Source: Chitiniphilus shinanonensis DSM 23277
Lineage (GTDB): Bacteria > Pseudomonadota > Gammaproteobacteria > Burkholderiales > Chitinibacteraceae
Direction of reading: 5' to 3'
DNA: 64,000 bases
Assembly (NCBI RefSeq): GCF_000374805.1
Contig: NZ_KB895351.1
Coordinates: forward strand, 25,187 to 89,186
How positions within the stretch are numbered: the stretch's first letter is position 1; each line of letters opens with the position of its first letter. Shown here in pieces: positions 55,501 to 63,459 of this stretch. Under the pieces are notes generated by a model. It was not told the DNA's origin. It ran no database searches and worked only from the letters and a program-made list of their open reading frames with translations. A program made the position numbers and the translations under genes.

Positions 55501-57713
55501 ACAGCGGCATGCGCGACAGCCAGGATCGCCCCAAGAAGGTGAAGCTGGTCGACCTGTTCAGCGGCCCGGTGCGGCTGGACGCCAAGGGCGAGGCCACCAT
55601 CCCGCTCAACATCCCCGACTTCAACGGCACGCTGCGCCTGATGGCGGTGGCCGCCAGCGCCGAGCGCTACGGCAACGCCGAGGCCGAGGTGACCGTGGCC
55701 GCGCCGGTGGTGGCCGAACTGGCGACGCCGCGCTTCATCTCGCCGGGCGACGAAGCCACCGTGGCGCTGGACGTGACCAACCTGACCGGCGCCGCGCAGA
55801 CCTTCACCGTCAAGCTGGCCGCCGGCAAGCCGGTGCGCATCCGCGAGGGCGAGCAGAAAGTCACCCTCAAGGACAAGGAGCGCCGCACCCTGCGTTACAC
55901 CGCCGAGGCCACCGACGCCTACGGCCTGGCGCGGCTGGACTTCAGCGTCGCCGGTACCCTGGCCGGCAAGCCGTTGCTGATCAAGCGCGACGCCGCGTTG
56001 CAGGTGCAGCCGGCGGCGCCGCTGGAGCGCAACGTGCTGCGGGTGAAGCTGGAGCCTGGCGCCGAGCAGGCGGTGGCGGGCGACCTGATCGCGCGCTACT
56101 TCGCCGATTCGGCCAACGTCTCGGTCACGCTGTCGAACAAGCCGCCGCTCAACGTGCGCTCGCTGGTCAAGGGCCTGCTCGACTATCCCTACGGCTGCCT
56201 GGAGCAGACCACCAGCGCGGCGTACCCGCACCTGTTCATCGATGAAGCGGCGGCCAAGGAATACGGCCTGACCCCGCGCACCCGCGAGGAACGCGCGCGC
56301 TTCGTCGAAGGCGCCATCGCCCGCATCGCCGGCATGCAGAAGAGCGACGGCGGCTACTCGCTGTGGGGCAACGGGCCGTATGAATACTGGCTGTCGCCGT
56401 ACGTGGCCGGCTTCTTCATGGACGCGCGCGAGGCCGGCTTCAACGTGCCGGACGTGCTGTACAAGCGCACCCAGGATTGGATGCTGACCCAGTTCCAGCG
56501 TGCTCCGGCCGACTTCCCCACCTACGGCAAGGCACTGGCCGACAAGCTGAACGACAACGGCGAGGTCACCGGCGCCCTGATCGGCAACGAGTACGAGCAA
56601 CTGCGCATCGACCACCAGCGCTTCGCCGCCGCCGCGCACCAGGGCTACATGCTGGCGCGCGACCAGAAGGCGCCGCTGGCCACCCTGCGCGTGCTGTACG
56701 ACAAGTTCGCCGGCCGCGCCCGCTCGCCGCTGCCGCTGGTGCACCTGGGGCTGGCGCTCAAGCTGATGGGCGACGACAAGCGCGCCAAGGGCGCCTTCGA
56801 CCTGGCGATGAAGCGCCCGTACGGCATCACGCCGAACCTCAACGACTGGTGGTGGGGCGAATGGCTGGGCGACTACGGCAGCAACACCCGCGACCGCGCC
56901 ATGGCCTACGCCCTGCTGGTGCGCCACGACATCAAGCATCCGCAGCGCGAGAACATCCTGTTCGAACTGGCCGATTCGCTGAAGAGCCGCCGTTCCTACT
57001 ATTACTCGACCCAGGAACGGCTGGCGCTGCTGCTGGCCGCGCGCGCCGCGGGCAGCCAGACCGACGCCGAATGGAACGCCGTGCTCGCGGTGGGCGACAG
57101 CACCCGCGGCGTGGCCAGCAAGCGCAGCGAGATCGTGTCGCTGGACGCCGCGCAGCTGGCCAAGGGCGTGAAGCTGACCAACAAGAGCAGCGGCGTGCTG
57201 TTCGCCGAGATCGAGGCCAGCGGCTACCCGCGCGAGATCCCCAAGCCGCAGTCCGACCAGATCCAGCTGGAACGGCGCTGGTTCTTCGCCGACGGCCGCC
57301 CCTACGACAACCGGCCGCTGAAGGTGGGCGAAACCCTGATCGCACGGCTGAACGTCACCACGCGCCAGCGCATCGAGGACGGCCTGATCGTCGACCGCGT
57401 GCCGGCCGGGCTGGAGATCGAAAACCTCAACCTGTCCGACGGCGAACGCCTGGACAGCCTGCAGGTGGAAGGCCAGCCGATCCGCGCCGCGCTGGAGGAC
57501 AACCGCATCAAGCACACCGAGTTCCGCGACGACCGCTACGTGGCCGCCGCGCGTCTCGATAACGGTAGGTTGCAACTGTTCTACCTGCTGCGCGTGGTCA
57601 CCCCCGGCAAATACGTCGTGCCGCCCAGCTACGCCGAAGACATGTACCGGCCGCAGCTGGTGGGCATCGGCGCCGCCGGCACCCCGATCACTGTGGTCGA
57701 TCCGCGCAAATGA
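52590..57713 (+). CDS. Bacterial alpha-2-macroglobulin (thioester type, YfhM-like)
   Basis: Large periplasmic protease trap of 1707 residues, anchored by an N-terminal signal anchor (about 13-36). A bait region and repeated macroglobulin domains follow, and the thioester motif is intact: GCLEQ with Cys1203 and Gln1206, within YPYGCLEQTTSAAYPHLFID. A helical thioester-domain repeat and a C-terminal receptor-like domain (VGETLIARLNVTTRQRIEDG) complete the fold. In E. coli the yfhM gene is paired with pbpC, and the same pair occurs here, suggesting joint defence and repair of murein after outside proteases breach the envelope. CGGAG precedes the ATG. Confidence 0.94.
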   Translation: MKQWLAQRGNARKVGIGVAAAAILAAAIGGGWWWGHRGADGGATSDATEAQRPAEPGEFALLGCKSGYWDDAPALTVSFNRPLSRKQDLNKLFTVTDVGVMPEGKASDASAAAEQPKKVDGRWELDDGAQLAYFVTTAKRRYRIDLAPGVLAEDNTRIDERQQCDVALETMPPAFYFASRGVVLPAAQNGGLPVVTVNTPEVDVQFLRVSPQHLPRFLEQVVAQRRTEPAPDDEEEGDEYGYDSNRLTLSGAVSGWTLQNLKRITQSVYLGRFETDARKNRRNVSFLPVEDIKELKEPGIYVAVMSQPGRFSYEYQVTYFYVTDIGLHVHRGQKQIDAFATSLKRGKALSGVSFELLDQYGKVLSRADGDGEGHAVLADVPDTARALVARKDKELATVALFEPGLDLSEYDIGGYLPRNTKLFAYSGRDLYRPGEKFFVSVIARNTDGRPLPALPITATLKRPDGQTVQSATWQADPKLPGYYQRQLSLPADAQTGTWLLELRADPAAKDADSVMKVQVEEFLPERMKLDLDAGPAALTLGEEFDVTVKGNYLFGSPASGNRLLGSVYTERQRYPLAKQWPGFLFGDFADDSRTQRRELEEAALDDAGRANVTVPLELDGARSPMLARATFSLLESGGRPVVRSVERTVWPAAKMIGIRPLFDRDVAREGDKAAFEIVRVTHSGASAPLAQAKVRLVLENREFYWRYDDQRGWHSGYTEIDEPVYSGELALKGRASLALPVEWGRYRLEVEDPETKLVARYRFYAGWGAQDAEAMGNRPDRVNLKLEGVPAKPGDDVALTILPPHDGEALVLVEGDKVLWQKRVSVSAKGTRIDIPVSKDWKRHDLYISVVAFRPGSEGDRVTPARALGLAYLPLASADRKFKVALTAPQQARPETRVPVKIKVDGATGDNAFVTLSAVDVGILNITRFKTPDPFDFLFGKHRYSQDLADIYGKLIEKMEGNTGKLKWGGDSGMRDSQDRPKKVKLVDLFSGPVRLDAKGEATIPLNIPDFNGTLRLMAVAASAERYGNAEAEVTVAAPVVAELATPRFISPGDEATVALDVTNLTGAAQTFTVKLAAGKPVRIREGEQKVTLKDKERRTLRYTAEATDAYGLARLDFSVAGTLAGKPLLIKRDAALQVQPAAPLERNVLRVKLEPGAEQAVAGDLIARYFADSANVSVTLSNKPPLNVRSLVKGLLDYPYGCLEQTTSAAYPHLFIDEAAAKEYGLTPRTREERARFVEGAIARIAGMQKSDGGYSLWGNGPYEYWLSPYVAGFFMDAREAGFNVPDVLYKRTQDWMLTQFQRAPADFPTYGKALADKLNDNGEVTGALIGNEYEQLRIDHQRFAAAAHQGYMLARDQKAPLATLRVLYDKFAGRARSPLPLVHLGLALKLMGDDKRAKGAFDLAMKRPYGITPNLNDWWWGEWLGDYGSNTRDRAMAYALLVRHDIKHPQRENILFELADSLKSRRSYYYSTQERLALLLAARAAGSQTDAEWNAVLAVGDSTRGVASKRSEIVSLDAAQLAKGVKLTNKSSGVLFAEIEASGYPREIPKPQSDQIQLERRWFFADGRPYDNRPLKVGETLIARLNVTTRQRIEDGLIVDRVPAGLEIENLNLSDGERLDSLQVEGQPIRAALEDNRIKHTEFRDDRYVAAARLDNGRLQLFYLLRVVTPGKYVVPPSYAEDMYRPQLVGIGAAGTPITVVDPRK

Positions 57714-57746
57714 CGGGGCTGGGTCGAGGGGGACTGAACCCCAAGT

Positions 57747-57860
57747 CTTGAACCACAGAGGGCACGAAGAACACAGAGTTTCACAGAGAACCCCGGAATG
57801 AGTTGTTTCTTTGGGGTTCTCTGTGGGCCTCCGTGTTCTCTGTGCCCTCTGTGGTTCAAG
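57747..57860. repeat. CACAGAG-type palindromic repeat, copy B
   Basis: Arms of about 32 bases (57747-57778 and the matching end at 57860) pair over the first 19 bases (CTTGAACCACAGAGGGCAC) and then imperfectly. It fills nearly the entire gap between the macroglobulin gene and pbpC, ending 17 bases before the pbpC ATG, so it could attenuate transcription or hide the ribosome site. Confidence 0.85.
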
Positions 57861-57877
57861 GTGTAGGGTTTCCATCC

Positions 57878-60247
57878 ATGCATCCCAAAAAGCTAACCTG
57901 GCTGCGCTGGCCGCTGGGCCTGTTGCTGGCGGCGTGCCTGCTGGCGCTGGCGCTCGACTGGTTGTTCCCGCTGCCGTTGCCGCGCGACGAGGCGGGGCTG
58001 GTGGTGGTCGATCGGCATGGCCGGCCGCTGCGCAACTACCCATCCAGCAGCGGGGTGTGGCGCTACCCGGTGACGCAGGAGGAGGTGTCGCCGCTGTACG
58101 TGCAGGCGCTGCTCACCTACGAGGATCGCTGGTTCTACCGCCATGCCGGGGTCAACCCGGCGGCGATGGCGCGCGCGGCGTGGCAATGGATCAGCAGCGG
58201 GCACATCGTCTCTGGCGGCTCCACCCTGACCATGCAGGTGGCGCGCATCCTGGAGCCGCCGCCGCGCACGCTGTTCGGCAAGGCGCGGCAGGTGCTGCGC
58301 GCATTCCAGCTCGAATGGCATCTGTCCAAGCGCGAGATCCTGGCGCTGTACCTCAACCACGCACCCATGGGCGGCATCGTCGAAGGCGTCGAGATGGCCA
58401 GCCGCGCCTACCTGGGCAAGCCGGCGCGCGAGCTGAGCCACGGCGAGGCCGCCTTGCTGGCCGCGCTGCCGCAGGCGCCGTCGCGGCTGCGCCCGGATCG
58501 CGCGCCCGAGCGCGCGCTGCGCGCCCGCGACAAGGTGCTGGACCGGCTGGCCGATTACGACGTGTGGCCCGCCGAGACGGTGGCCGACGCCAAGATCGAG
58601 CGGGTGATCGCCCAGCCGCCGCGCGGCGAATGGCTGGCGCCGCTGGCGGCCGAGCGGCTGCGGCAGGCGGCGCGACGCGATGCGCGCCAGCCCGGCCAGC
58701 GGCGCATCGTCGCCAGCACCCTGGACGCCGACATCCAGGCCACGGTCGAGCGCATGCTGCTGGATCGGCTGGGCCAGTTGCCGCCCAAGGTGTCGATGGC
58801 GGTGCTGGTGATGGAGAACACCACCCTGGCGGTGCGCGGCTACGCCGGCTCGGCGGATTTCGACGACAACAAGCGCTTCGCCCATGTGGACATGGTGCGC
58901 GGCATCCGCTCGCCCGGCTCCACCCTCAAGCCCTTCCTCTACGCCATGGCGCTGGACCAGGGCCTGGTGCATTCGGAAAGCCTGCTCACCGACGCGCCGC
59001 AGTCGTTCGGCGGCTATCAGCCGGGCAATTTCCAGGCGGCGTTCAGCGGCCCGGTCAGCGTGGCGGACGCGCTGCAACGCTCGCTCAACGTGCCGGCGGT
59101 GGATCTGCTCGACCACGTCGGGCCGCAGGCGTTTGCCACGCAGCTGGCCAAGGGCGGCGTCAAGCTGCGCATGCCGCGCGGCGCGCAGGCCAATCTCAGC
59201 CTGATCCTCGGCGGCGGCGGCACCACGCTGGAGGAACTGGTCGGCGGCTATCGCGCGCTGGCGGCTGGCGGCGTCGCCGGGGTGCCGCGCCTCGATCCGG
59301 ACGCACCGCGCCGCGAAGCGCGGCTGATGAGCCCCGGCGCCGCCTGGATCGTGCGCGACATCCTGGAAAGCGGCGGCCGGCCGGACCGGCCGTTCCAGTC
59401 CGGCCCGCTGCAACTGGCGTGGAAGACCGGCACCAGCTTCGGCTTCCGCGATGCCTGGGCGCTGGGCGTCACCGACGGCTACACCATCGGCGTATGGGTC
59501 GGCCGCCCCGACGGCACGCCCAACCCCGGCTTCTTCGGCGCCAACGTCGCCGCGCCCTTGCTCAAGGACATCGCCGCGGCGTTGCCCGCGGTGCCGGGCG
59601 CGCGCCGCACCGCGCGCCCGGCCAGCGTCGCGGCGGCGGCGATCTGCTGGCCGCTGGGGCAACTGGCCGCCGACACGCCGCCGGCGTTCTGCCACGAGAA
59701 GCGCAGCGCGTGGCTGTTGAACGGCACCGCGCCGCCGACCCTGCCGGACCGCGCCCGTTCCGGCGGGCTGGTGGAAACGCTCTGGCTGGACCCGAAAACC
59801 GGCCTGCGCGTGACGCCAACCTGCCTGGCGAGCGCCGTGCCGCAGCGCATCGCGCGCTGGCCGCTGTGGCTGGAGCCGTGGCTCGATCCAGCGGTACGGG
59901 CGCGCCACGCCCCGCCGCGCTGGGCGTCCGGCTGCGCGCCGGCCGGCGGCGGCACCGTGTTGCGTATCGTCGGCGTCGATCCAGGCAGCGTGCTGCGCCC
60001 GGCGGCGGGCCGGCAGAGCGCCACGGTGGACGTGGCGACGCTGGGGGCCTCCGGCACCGTCTACTGGTTGCGCGACGGCGAACTGGCCGGCGACAGCGCA
60101 CCGGGGCGGCCGCTGCGACTGGAGTTCAAGCACAACGGCCGCGTCCGCCTGACCGCACTGGACGGCGGCGGACGCTTCGACCGGGTGGAAGTGGTGGTGA
60201 CGGGGATCGAGGCTGGTGGGGAAGGGGTGAAACCCGTGAAACCCTAA
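57878..60247 (+). CDS. pbpC: Penicillin-binding protein 1C
   Basis: Bifunctional murein synthase. The 789 residues show a membrane anchor (about 12-33), a GT51 glycosyltransferase with catalytic Glu82 (YEDRWFYRHAGVNP) and GGSTLTMQVARIL, a transpeptidase domain with the SxxK box Ser348-Thr-Leu-Lys351 (SPGSTLKPFLYAMAL) and KTGT at about 516, and a C-terminal BiPBP_C-like domain. ATG 57878 is chosen because the upstream in-frame sequence is translated repeat. The initiation site is weak (AGGG). Paired with the macroglobulin gene. Confidence 0.94.
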   Translation: MHPKKLTWLRWPLGLLLAACLLALALDWLFPLPLPRDEAGLVVVDRHGRPLRNYPSSSGVWRYPVTQEEVSPLYVQALLTYEDRWFYRHAGVNPAAMARAAWQWISSGHIVSGGSTLTMQVARILEPPPRTLFGKARQVLRAFQLEWHLSKREILALYLNHAPMGGIVEGVEMASRAYLGKPARELSHGEAALLAALPQAPSRLRPDRAPERALRARDKVLDRLADYDVWPAETVADAKIERVIAQPPRGEWLAPLAAERLRQAARRDARQPGQRRIVASTLDADIQATVERMLLDRLGQLPPKVSMAVLVMENTTLAVRGYAGSADFDDNKRFAHVDMVRGIRSPGSTLKPFLYAMALDQGLVHSESLLTDAPQSFGGYQPGNFQAAFSGPVSVADALQRSLNVPAVDLLDHVGPQAFATQLAKGGVKLRMPRGAQANLSLILGGGGTTLEELVGGYRALAAGGVAGVPRLDPDAPRREARLMSPGAAWIVRDILESGGRPDRPFQSGPLQLAWKTGTSFGFRDAWALGVTDGYTIGVWVGRPDGTPNPGFFGANVAAPLLKDIAAALPAVPGARRTARPASVAAAAICWPLGQLAADTPPAFCHEKRSAWLLNGTAPPTLPDRARSGGLVETLWLDPKTGLRVTPTCLASAVPQRIARWPLWLEPWLDPAVRARHAPPRWASGCAPAGGGTVLRIVGVDPGSVLRPAAGRQSATVDVATLGASGTVYWLRDGELAGDSAPGRPLRLEFKHNGRVRLTALDGGGRFDRVEVVVTGIEAGGEGVKPVKP

Positions 60248-60252
60248 GTCCA

Positions 60253-60370
60253 AATCTTGGATCACAGAGTCCACGGAGAACACAGAGGACACGGAGAAAA
60301 CCTCAACCAATCTATCGGAAGGTTTTCTCTGTGCTCTCTGTGTTCTCCGTGAGCTCCGTGTCTCAAGATT
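60253..60370. repeat. CACAGAG-type palindromic repeat, copy C
   Basis: Arms of about 50 bases pair with roughly ten mismatches (60253-60302 and 60321-60370); the core CACGGAGAACACAGAG is perfect. It starts six bases after the pbpC stop and lies between convergent pbpC and pirin genes, where it could end both transcripts. Confidence 0.85.
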
Positions 60371-60397
60371 GGGGGTTTACCCCGCAGGCATCCGCCC

Positions 60398-61096
60398 TTA
60401 TGCCAGATCGAACAGCAACACCTCTGCGTTCTTGCCGCCGCGCAGTTCCAGGCTGGCTTCTTCCTCGACCATCAGCGCGTCGCCGGCTTGCAGGCGCTGG
60501 CCATCGACCTCGACTTCGCCGCGCGCCACGTGCAGGTAGACGCCGCGTCCCGGCTGCATCGCGTACTGCACGTGCTCGTCGCCGTCGAACAGGCCGATGT
60601 AGAGCCGCGCATCCTGGTGCAGCCGCACCGAGCCGTCGACGCCGTCCGGGCTGGCCACCAGCCGCAGCCGGCCGCGCTTTTCGGCCTCGTCGAACACTTT
60701 TTCCTCGTAGGACGGCGTCAGGCCGCGTGCCTCGGGGATGATCCAGATCTGCAGGAAGTGCACCGGCTCGCTGTTCGACGGGTTGAACTCGGAGTGCGTC
60801 ACGCCGGTCCCCGCACTCATGCGCTGCACATTGCCCGGCCCGATCACCGAGGTGTTGCCCATGCTGTCGCGGTGCTGCAATTGCCCGGACAGCACATAGC
60901 TGATGATCTCCATGTCGCGGTGCGAATGCGTGCCGAAGCCCATGCCCGACTGCACCCGGTCCTCGTTGATCACCCGCAGCGCGCCGAACTGCATGTGGTT
61001 GGGATCGTGGTAGTCCGCAAAGGAAAAGCTGTGCCGCGATTGCAACCAGCCATGGTCGGCATAACCGCGGTCGTTGGCTTTGCGCAGGTAACGCAT
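60398..61096 (-). CDS. Pirin family protein (quercetin-dioxygenase-like cupin)
   Basis: A 232-residue bicupin of the pirin/YhhW type. The N-terminal cupin holds the metal ligands: GFGTHSHRDMEIISYVLSG, followed by the HSEFNPS region. A C-terminal cupin ends in VLLFDLA. E. coli YhhW has quercetinase activity, but the natural substrate is unclear. Two adjacent ATGs exist; AAGGAG is six bases from the second (61096) and only three from the first (61099), so the second is chosen. Divergent from a LysR regulator with an inverted repeat between them. Confidence 0.9.
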   Translation of the reverse strand: MRYLRKANDRGYADHGWLQSRHSFSFADYHDPNHMQFGALRVINEDRVQSGMGFGTHSHRDMEIISYVLSGQLQHRDSMGNTSVIGPGNVQRMSAGTGVTHSEFNPSNSEPVHFLQIWIIPEARGLTPSYEEKVFDEAEKRGRLRLVASPDGVDGSVRLHQDARLYIGLFDGDEHVQYAMQPGRGVYLHVARGEVEVDGQRLQAGDALMVEEEASLELRGGKNAEVLLFDLA

Positions 61097-61112
61097 CATA
61101 ATCTCCTTCTGT

Positions 61113-61168
61113 TGTTTGCTATCTGTAAAGCAATGATATTCCTTGGTATTTGCCATTGATAGCGAACA
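61113..61168. promoter_or_regulatory. Inverted repeat in the pirin/LysR divergent promoter
   Basis: TGTTTGCTATC (61113-61123) and GATAGCGAACA (61158-61168) are inverted copies with one mismatch, 34 bases apart, in the 112-base gap between divergent starts. The spacing is wider than a single LysR box, so the two halves may be separate half-sites bound by a tetramer. Confidence 0.5.
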
Positions 61169-61208
61169 GTTTGCAATTACTCGTTCAAATCGGTTGAAGG
61201 TCATCGAC

Positions 61209-62126
61209 ATGCTCAGGCTGAACCTGGAAGCGCTGGAAATCCTGGACGCCATCGTGCGCAAGGGCAGCTTCGCCGCCGCCGCCGACGAAGTGCACCGCGT
61301 GCCGTCCGCCGTGACCTACATGGTCAAGAAGCTGGAGGACGAGCTGGGCGTGCAGTTGTTCGACCGCAGCGGCCATCGCGCCAAGCTGACCGAGGCCGGG
61401 CAGACGCTGCTGGACGAAGGCCGCCACCTGCTGCGCGCGGCGGGCGACCTGGAATGCCGGGTGCGGCGCGTGGCCACCGGCTGGGAGACCGAGCTGAACG
61501 TGGCGCTGGACGGCCTGCTGCCGATGGAGCTGCTGCACCCCATCGTGCGCGACTTCGACCTGCTGGCGTCCGGCACCCGGCTGCGTTTCTCGCGCGAAGT
61601 GCTGGCCGGCATGTGGGATGCGCTGCTCGACCATCGCGCCGATCTGGCGGTGGGCGTATCCGGCGAAGGCCCGCACGGCGGCGGTTACGCCACCCGCGCG
61701 CTGGGCGAGGTGGATTTCGTGTTCGCCGTGGCGCCCGGCCACCCGCTGGCGCAGGTGCCGCAGCCGATCTCCGCCAACGAGATCCAGCAACACCGCGTGG
61801 TGGCGATGGCCGACACATCGCGCACGCTGCTGCCGCGCACCGTCGGCATCCTGGGCGGCCAGGAGATCTTCACCGTGCCCGACATCCAGGCCAAGCTGTC
61901 CGCCCAGATCGCCGGGCTGGGCTGCGGCTACCTGCCGCGTTGCCTCGCCATGCCCTATATCGAGGCCGGCAGCCTGGTGGCGCTGGCGGTGGAAGAGCAC
62001 AAGGAACCTGCCGTGCTGTACGCCGCGTGGCGTACCAGCGGCCTGGGCCGCGCGCACAAATGGTGGATCAACCGCCTCTCCGAAGACCGCGCCATCGGCG
62101 AGTGGCTGGCGCAGTACCGGAGCTGA
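61209..62126 (+). CDS. LysR family transcriptional regulator
   Basis: A 305-residue regulator with an N-terminal winged HTH (KGSFAAAADEVHRVPSAVTY, about residues 19-38, then VKKLEDELGVQLFDRSGHR) and a periplasmic-binding-like effector domain. It is transcribed away from the pirin gene, so it probably controls pirin and itself. GAAGGT lies about eight bases before ATG 61209. The inducer is unknown; aromatic or flavonoid compounds would suit a pirin target, but that is inference. Confidence 0.92.
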   Translation: MLRLNLEALEILDAIVRKGSFAAAADEVHRVPSAVTYMVKKLEDELGVQLFDRSGHRAKLTEAGQTLLDEGRHLLRAAGDLECRVRRVATGWETELNVALDGLLPMELLHPIVRDFDLLASGTRLRFSREVLAGMWDALLDHRADLAVGVSGEGPHGGGYATRALGEVDFVFAVAPGHPLAQVPQPISANEIQQHRVVAMADTSRTLLPRTVGILGGQEIFTVPDIQAKLSAQIAGLGCGYLPRCLAMPYIEAGSLVALAVEEHKEPAVLYAAWRTSGLGRAHKWWINRLSEDRAIGEWLAQYRS

Positions 62127-62591
62127 CGGATTCCTCGCTGGGGCGATGCCGCGATAGGAAAATCGGATTTGCTGTCTTGATGCTGACGATTTGTCGGCGC
62201 CATTTCACCTGGCCATTGCGCCCCGTTCGCCCCCATTCGCCGCCAGCGGTTGAGTGTCCTGCCATGTCGGCATTGTCCCCAAGGTGGTCTGGATCGTTGC
62301 ACTGGGCCGTTTGACGTGTGGTTGGCCCGTATTCCCATAGCGATCCGGCCGCGTGTTCCCGCTTACGGTAGGGCAGGCGGCGACTGCGGCAAGCCGTACC
62401 CGCGGATAGGCCACGAAAATTCGATTTGTAAGAATTATGGATTGAACTTTATAAAAATCTGTTGAGGTGTGTAAAAAAGCACGGGTATAGTCGGCGCTGC
62501 CTCCGACTGCCCGGCCACAGGGCAGCGGCACCACTGGGAATACGTCCGCCCACGTTCGCGATGCCTTGGCATCGCCCCAGGAGATCGCCCG
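62127..62591. other. Intergenic region before the CBM5/12 gene
   Basis: About 465 bases without a supportable gene. The first 270 are GC-rich and featureless; the AT-rich end (62410-62490) carries the promoter listed separately. Confidence 0.5.
62462..62491 (+). promoter_or_regulatory. Candidate sigma-70 promoter of the CBM5/12 gene
   Basis: TTGAGG and TATAGT are 18 bases apart in an AT-rich stretch, about 100 bases before the start codon at 62592. Four and five of six bases match the consensus hexamers. Confidence 0.5.
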
Positions 62592-63449
62592 ATGCGCAGG
62601 CCCTTTCTCGCCACACTGCTCACCACCACCTTGCTTGTCCCCGCATTCGCCGCCCCGCCCCTGCCCGAATGGCGCGAAGGCGACGGCTACCTGATCGGCG
62701 TCGCCGTGCAATACCAGGGCCAGACCTACCGCGCGCTGCAATCGCACACCGCGCAAAAGGGGGCCAACTGGAATCCCGCCTCCACCCCAGCGCTGTGGCA
62801 ACTGCACCACGGCCCGGTGCAACGCTGTTCGCCGTGGCAGTCGGGCTACAGCTACCAACTGGGCGACCAGATCCGTTACGAGGGCGACTACTACCGCGCC
62901 CGCCAGGCGCACACCGCGCACGCCGGCACCGAATGGCAACCGCCGCGCGTGCCGGCGCTGTGGCAGCAGATCGCGCAATGCGACGCCGTCACCCCCGTGC
63001 CGCCGGGCAATACCGACACCATCAACGGCATCAAAGTCCCCCCCGACCCCGGCGCGGCCGGACGCAAAACGCTGGCGGGCATCGACGCCGATCACGACGG
63101 CGTGCGCGATGACGTGCAGCGCTTTCTGGCGCAGGAGGTGGGGAAACATCCGGCGCGGTTCAAATACGCGATGGAGATGGCGCGGATTACGCAGCAAGAG
63201 ATATTGACGGCGAGTGGGAATGATCGAGAAAAGGCGAGGGCCTTGTTCAATCAAGGAACACTGCCATCCAAATGTTTTAGCGAAACATTCAGCAGTTCTA
63301 TTGAAGATTATGAATGGCGGTTGAAGTATTGGAAGAAGCTTGATGCTTTGCATTCCAATACCCCTGAGCGCATGGCTGCTTATAGGAAAGGCGACGAATT
63401 GATCGGCGGCATGATGTTCCGCTCTCCGATTCGTTATCAATGCGACTAA
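62592..63449 (+). CDS. Secreted protein with two CBM5/12 modules and a GVRDD motif domain
   Basis: Exported 285-residue protein. Signal peptide to about 20, then two chitin-binding-type CBM5/12 modules (about 24-70, EWREGDGYLIGVAVQYQGQT; and 77-130, SPWQSGYSYQLGDQIRYEGD). A C-terminal domain opens with IDADHDGVRDDVQRFL, an acidic calcium-loop-like motif of a secreted-protein family of unknown function. No catalytic site recognised. From about residue 197 (63180) the base composition falls sharply. The next gene starts ten bases after the stop, so the two are probably one unit; AGGAGA precedes the ATG. Confidence 0.8.
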   Translation: MRRPFLATLLTTTLLVPAFAAPPLPEWREGDGYLIGVAVQYQGQTYRALQSHTAQKGANWNPASTPALWQLHHGPVQRCSPWQSGYSYQLGDQIRYEGDYYRARQAHTAHAGTEWQPPRVPALWQQIAQCDAVTPVPPGNTDTINGIKVPPDPGAAGRKTLAGIDADHDGVRDDVQRFLAQEVGKHPARFKYAMEMARITQQEILTASGNDREKARALFNQGTLPSKCFSETFSSSIEDYEWRLKYWKKLDALHSNTPERMAAYRKGDELIGGMMFRSPIRYQCD

Positions 63450-63459
63450 GGATAAGAAA

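Noticed and set aside
54339..58043. A 1234-codon open frame on the minus strand, antisense to the macroglobulin gene
   Set aside because: Its product is dominated by Arg, His, Gln, Gly and Ala with no domain sense; it is a shadow caused by the high GC third positions of the real plus-strand gene.
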